From the NCBI GenBank assembly GCA_965223435.1, contig CBDCWQ010000022.1, positions 1,240,001 to 1,304,000 on the forward strand: a stretch of 64,000 nucleotides of DNA. Direction: 5' to 3'. Made by a program: the position numbers and the translations under genes. Every line of letters begins with the position of its first letter. Positions within the stretch are counted from its first letter, which is position 1. Shown piece by piece: positions 62,116 to 64,000 of the stretch. The stretch is from CBDCWQ01 sp965223435. GTDB taxonomy: Bacteria > Myxococcota > Kuafuiibacteriia > Kuafuiibacteriales > Kuafuiibacteriaceae. The notes below the pieces were generated by a model, which saw only the letters and a list, made by a program, of their open reading frames with translations, was not told the origin of the DNA and ran no database searches.

Positions 62116-62647
62116 ACTGGGCCCTCCCTTCCTTGACCTGGCGTCGCAGGGCTTCAAGCCCTCGCGCGATTCTCGATTTGACGGTTCCGACCGGAATATT
62201 GAGCTCTTCACCAATCTCTTTGGGTGTCAGCCCGAAAAAAAAGCTCCGCTCGAGGACGACCCGTTGGGGCTCCGGGAGCGAATTCATTAAGGCGCCGGCC
62301 TTTTGATGGTCTGGCCTTTCTTCTTGAATGACCGCGCTCTCTTCGATGAGCTGCGGCTCCATGACCTGGACTCGACTTCTTTTACGCCAGCGGTCAATGG
62401 CACGGCTGCGCATTTTCATGAACAGCCACGTACGCACGTTGCCGCGCCTTGGGTTGTAGCTTTTGGCGGTTCGCCACGCTTCCAAAAAAACTTCATGCAA
62501 AAGATCTTCGGATTCCTGCCGGTCTTTGAGAACCTGCACGCCCACGGCCAACATCATCGATGCGTGGCGATCATAAAGGGCACCCAAAGCATCCTGATCT
62601 CCGGCGCACAATTTTGCAACCAACTGGACGTCATCAAGGTGCGACAC
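62108..62647 (-). CDS. ECF RNA polymerase sigma factor
   Basis: 179 residues from GTG 62647, the right length for an ECF sigma factor; longer in-frame starts extend over the promoter of the divergent gene. Region 2: L-Y-D-R-H-A-S-M-M-L-A-V-G, D-L-L-H-E-V-F-L-E-A-W, T-W-L-F-M-K-M-R-S-R-A-I-D. Region 4: L-P-E-P-Q-R-V-V-L-E-R and G-L-T-P-K-E-I-G-E-E-L-N-I-P-V-G-T-V-K-S-R-I. The stop overlaps the cupin protein start, so they are translationally coupled. The divergent DUF4331 genes are candidate regulon members. Confidence 0.93.
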   Translation of the reverse strand: MSHLDDVQLVAKLCAGDQDALGALYDRHASMMLAVGVQVLKDRQESEDLLHEVFLEAWRTAKSYNPRRGNVRTWLFMKMRSRAIDRWRKRSRVQVMEPQLIEESAVIQEERPDHQKAGALMNSLPEPQRVVLERSFFFGLTPKEIGEELNIPVGTVKSRIARGLEALRRQVKEGRAQYD

Positions 62648-62880
62648 GCCGGCATTGTATCGTGAACGCTGGGACCACACCAGTGAAACGGTTCCCGGCG
62701 GACTGGCCTCTAACAAACTATGGGGGGCGAGCATCGATGGGACCACTTCACAAGTACGGGCCCCAGGGGCGTTTTGGTCCCAGAAAAAAAAATTGATTCC
62801 GAGGGACCTCGAAGGCGTCGGGCATCGTACCCCCCCTGAAAACCAACGTGGCGCCGGCGAGCACCAGGCTCGAGCGGGCC

Positions 62881-62889
62881 AAGGAGAAG
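62881..62889 (+). promoter_or_regulatory. Ribosome binding site of the DUF4331 gene
   Basis: AAGGAGAAGG precedes the ATG at 62892 at short distance. It selects this start, and with it the exported protein, over the in-frame upstream start at 62655. Confidence 0.7.
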
Positions 62890-62891
62890 GC

Positions 62892-63599
62892 ATGATGACG
62901 AACACCCTAAAAACCCTTAGCACAAGCACGCTGGCTCTGTTCTTGAGCGTACCGATGAGCGCGGTGGCCGCGGACCACGCCGATTCGCCGGCTGTGAGCC
63001 AAGACCCGAGTGCGGATATCACCGACGTCCTCGCGTGGATGTCCCCCGACGCCCAAAAACTTAACCTCGTATTGAACGTACCCTCATCCGGTGCGAACGC
63101 CCGGTTCTCGGATGCAGTACAATATGCATTTCATATCGAACGCTCCAAGAGCTACGGCGAACCGGGCACGGACACCCTCGTGGTGTGCACCTTCAGCGCA
63201 GACCAAAATGTGCAATGCTGGGCCGGAGACGACGAGTATGTCACCGGCGATGCACATTCGACTGCTGGGATTGAAAGCGAAAGCCAAAATCTGAAGGTGT
63301 TCACCGGGCGCCGAAACGATCCCTTTTACTTCAATTTCGAAGGATTCACCGCCACCATCGATGCGGTAAAAAACGCGGCCGCAGCGCTCAACTTTGATGC
63401 CGATGGTTGTCCCGCGTTGGATGAAACAACGTCCAATACGTTGGTTGGTCAACTTGCACAAACCGCGGGCGGGACCCCCGGCGTTGATTCGTTTGCCGGG
63501 GGCGAAGTGCTGTCCATTGTCGTGCAACTCGACAAAACCATCCTTCGTGGCGCGGGCAAACTTGTGGCCGTCTGGGGCAGCACCCATCGCACACTTTAA
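62892..63599 (+). CDS. DUF4331 exported protein (short form)
   Basis: 235 residues from ATG 62892, with a signal peptide (L-A-L-F-L-S-V-P-M-S-A-V-A-A). The mature protein starts D-H-A-D-S-P, the DUF4331 hallmark, then A-D-I-T-D-V-L-A-W-M-S-P and later D-P-F-Y-F-N-F-E-G-F. Many DUF4331 proteins are about twice as long. Here the second part seems to be a separate gene (63632), so the domain is split. Function is not established. It is divergent from the ECF sigma gene. Confidence 0.85.
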   Translation: MMTNTLKTLSTSTLALFLSVPMSAVAADHADSPAVSQDPSADITDVLAWMSPDAQKLNLVLNVPSSGANARFSDAVQYAFHIERSKSYGEPGTDTLVVCTFSADQNVQCWAGDDEYVTGDAHSTAGIESESQNLKVFTGRRNDPFYFNFEGFTATIDAVKNAAAALNFDADGCPALDETTSNTLVGQLAQTAGGTPGVDSFAGGEVLSIVVQLDKTILRGAGKLVAVWGSTHRTL

Positions 63600-63631
63600 C
63601 CACAACCCATTCAAACAAGCAGGAGAACAAA

Positions 63632-64000
63632 ATGAAACCCAACATGATCACCGTAATAGCGTTGACTTTACCCATCGTTGCCGCTTGCGGCGAAACCCAA
63701 ATGGAGAACATGAGGCCCGAACGGCCGGAACTCGGTACCCAAATCGACCGACAAGGCCGAGCCGCCATCACCACAGCGCTTGTATCGGTGCTGGTCAACG
63801 ACATCGACAAGGGAACGGACCGTGACGCGTACAACGCCGCAGGTCCAGCCGACTGGCAAGCATATACCCAGAACATAGAAGCGAATCTTGCCGTGTATGA
63901 TGCCTTGGACACGGTTTGTGGCAACCAACTGCTCGCCGATGCGAATCCCGATGATCGGTACAGCATCCTTGCCGGCGCACTTGCCGACGATCGCCTGTAC
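63632..64000 (+). CDS. Lipoprotein, partner of DUF4331 (cut by window edge)
   Basis: An open frame of 123 codons runs off the right edge. The ribosome site is AGGAGAACA. It has a lipoprotein signal (I-V-A-A-C-G). The mature part reads T-Q-I-D-R-Q-G-R-A-A-I-T-T-A-L-V-S-V-L and D-A-Y-N-A-A, then Y-D-A-L-D-T-V-C-G-N-Q-L-L-A-D. This resembles the C-terminal part of long DUF4331 proteins, with the same R-x-G-R-(P/A)-A pattern. The stop of DUF4331 is 32 bases upstream, so they form one operon. Confidence 0.75.
   Translation, partial: MKPNMITVIALTLPIVAACGETQMENMRPERPELGTQIDRQGRAAITTALVSVLVNDIDKGTDRDAYNAAGPADWQAYTQNIEANLAVYDALDTVCGNQLLADANPDDRYSILAGALADDRLY

Overview
The window looks like chromosomal DNA of a myxobacterium-like bacterium (Myxococcota or a related deltaproteobacterial lineage). 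This is inferred from gene content, not from a marker gene. The indicators are a DUF1592/DUF1588-type protein paired with a DUF1552 protein, a serine/threonine kinase with PEGA repeats, an AgmX/PglI-like C-terminal domain, an OmpA lipoprotein with thrombospondin type 3 repeats beside a DUF4398 lipoprotein, FecR-like and DUF2752 proteins, a long Rhs polymorphic toxin and many lipoproteins. Coding density is high and base composition is moderately GC-rich, with visibly lower GC around 4.1-6.7 kb and 14.3-16.9 kb. I found no rRNA, tRNA or CRISPR array.

Layout. 0-4.1 kb: the end of a membrane protein, then a two-gene DUF1592/DUF1552 unit. 4.0-14.2 kb (minus strand): an Rhs toxin locus. The Rhs protein (about 2,510 residues) ends in a deaminase-like tip and is followed by an FGE/SUMF1-like candidate immunity gene. 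Three further units follow, each made of a broken toxin tip touching a small immunity-like gene. 14.2-17.7 kb: small orphan immunity-like and two-TM membrane proteins, with a GC-rich hairpin element present twice. 17.8-22.5 kb: a frameshifted tyrosine recombinase, a frameshifted conserved protein of unknown function, and a frameshifted sppA. Four of these frameshifts lie in homopolymers and each is repaired by removing one base, so assembly error is a serious possibility.

22.5-38.5 kb is ordinary housekeeping and envelope DNA: orn, an OmpA/TSP3 lipoprotein, a DUF4398 lipoprotein, a DUF1460 protein, hrpB, an M1 aminopeptidase, radA, an AgmX-like lipoprotein, a FecR-like protein, crcB and a Rieske oxygenase. 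39.1-49.3 kb: a repeat-rich membrane protein, a HAD phosphatase, a three-domain sulfur enzyme (rhodanese + cysteine desulfurase-like + persulfide dioxygenase-like), a stress-like protein with an anion permease, and a two-gene nucleotidyltransferase cassette. 49.3-58.3 kb: one secreted or surface protein of about 3,005 residues. 58.8-64 kb: a PEGA kinase, an ECF sigma factor with a cupin partner, and a split DUF4331 unit that runs off the window.

How it fits together. The Rhs protein probably delivers a nucleic-acid or nucleotide deaminase to competing cells, and the downstream array looks like a record of replaced tips whose immunity genes were kept. The rhodanese-desulfurase-dioxygenase fusion could pass persulfide sulfur between three active sites and oxidise it to sulfite. 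The neighbouring anion permease could conceivably export a product, but that link is inference from proximity only. The sigma factor and cupin protein overlap and face the DUF4331 genes, which makes those genes candidate targets.
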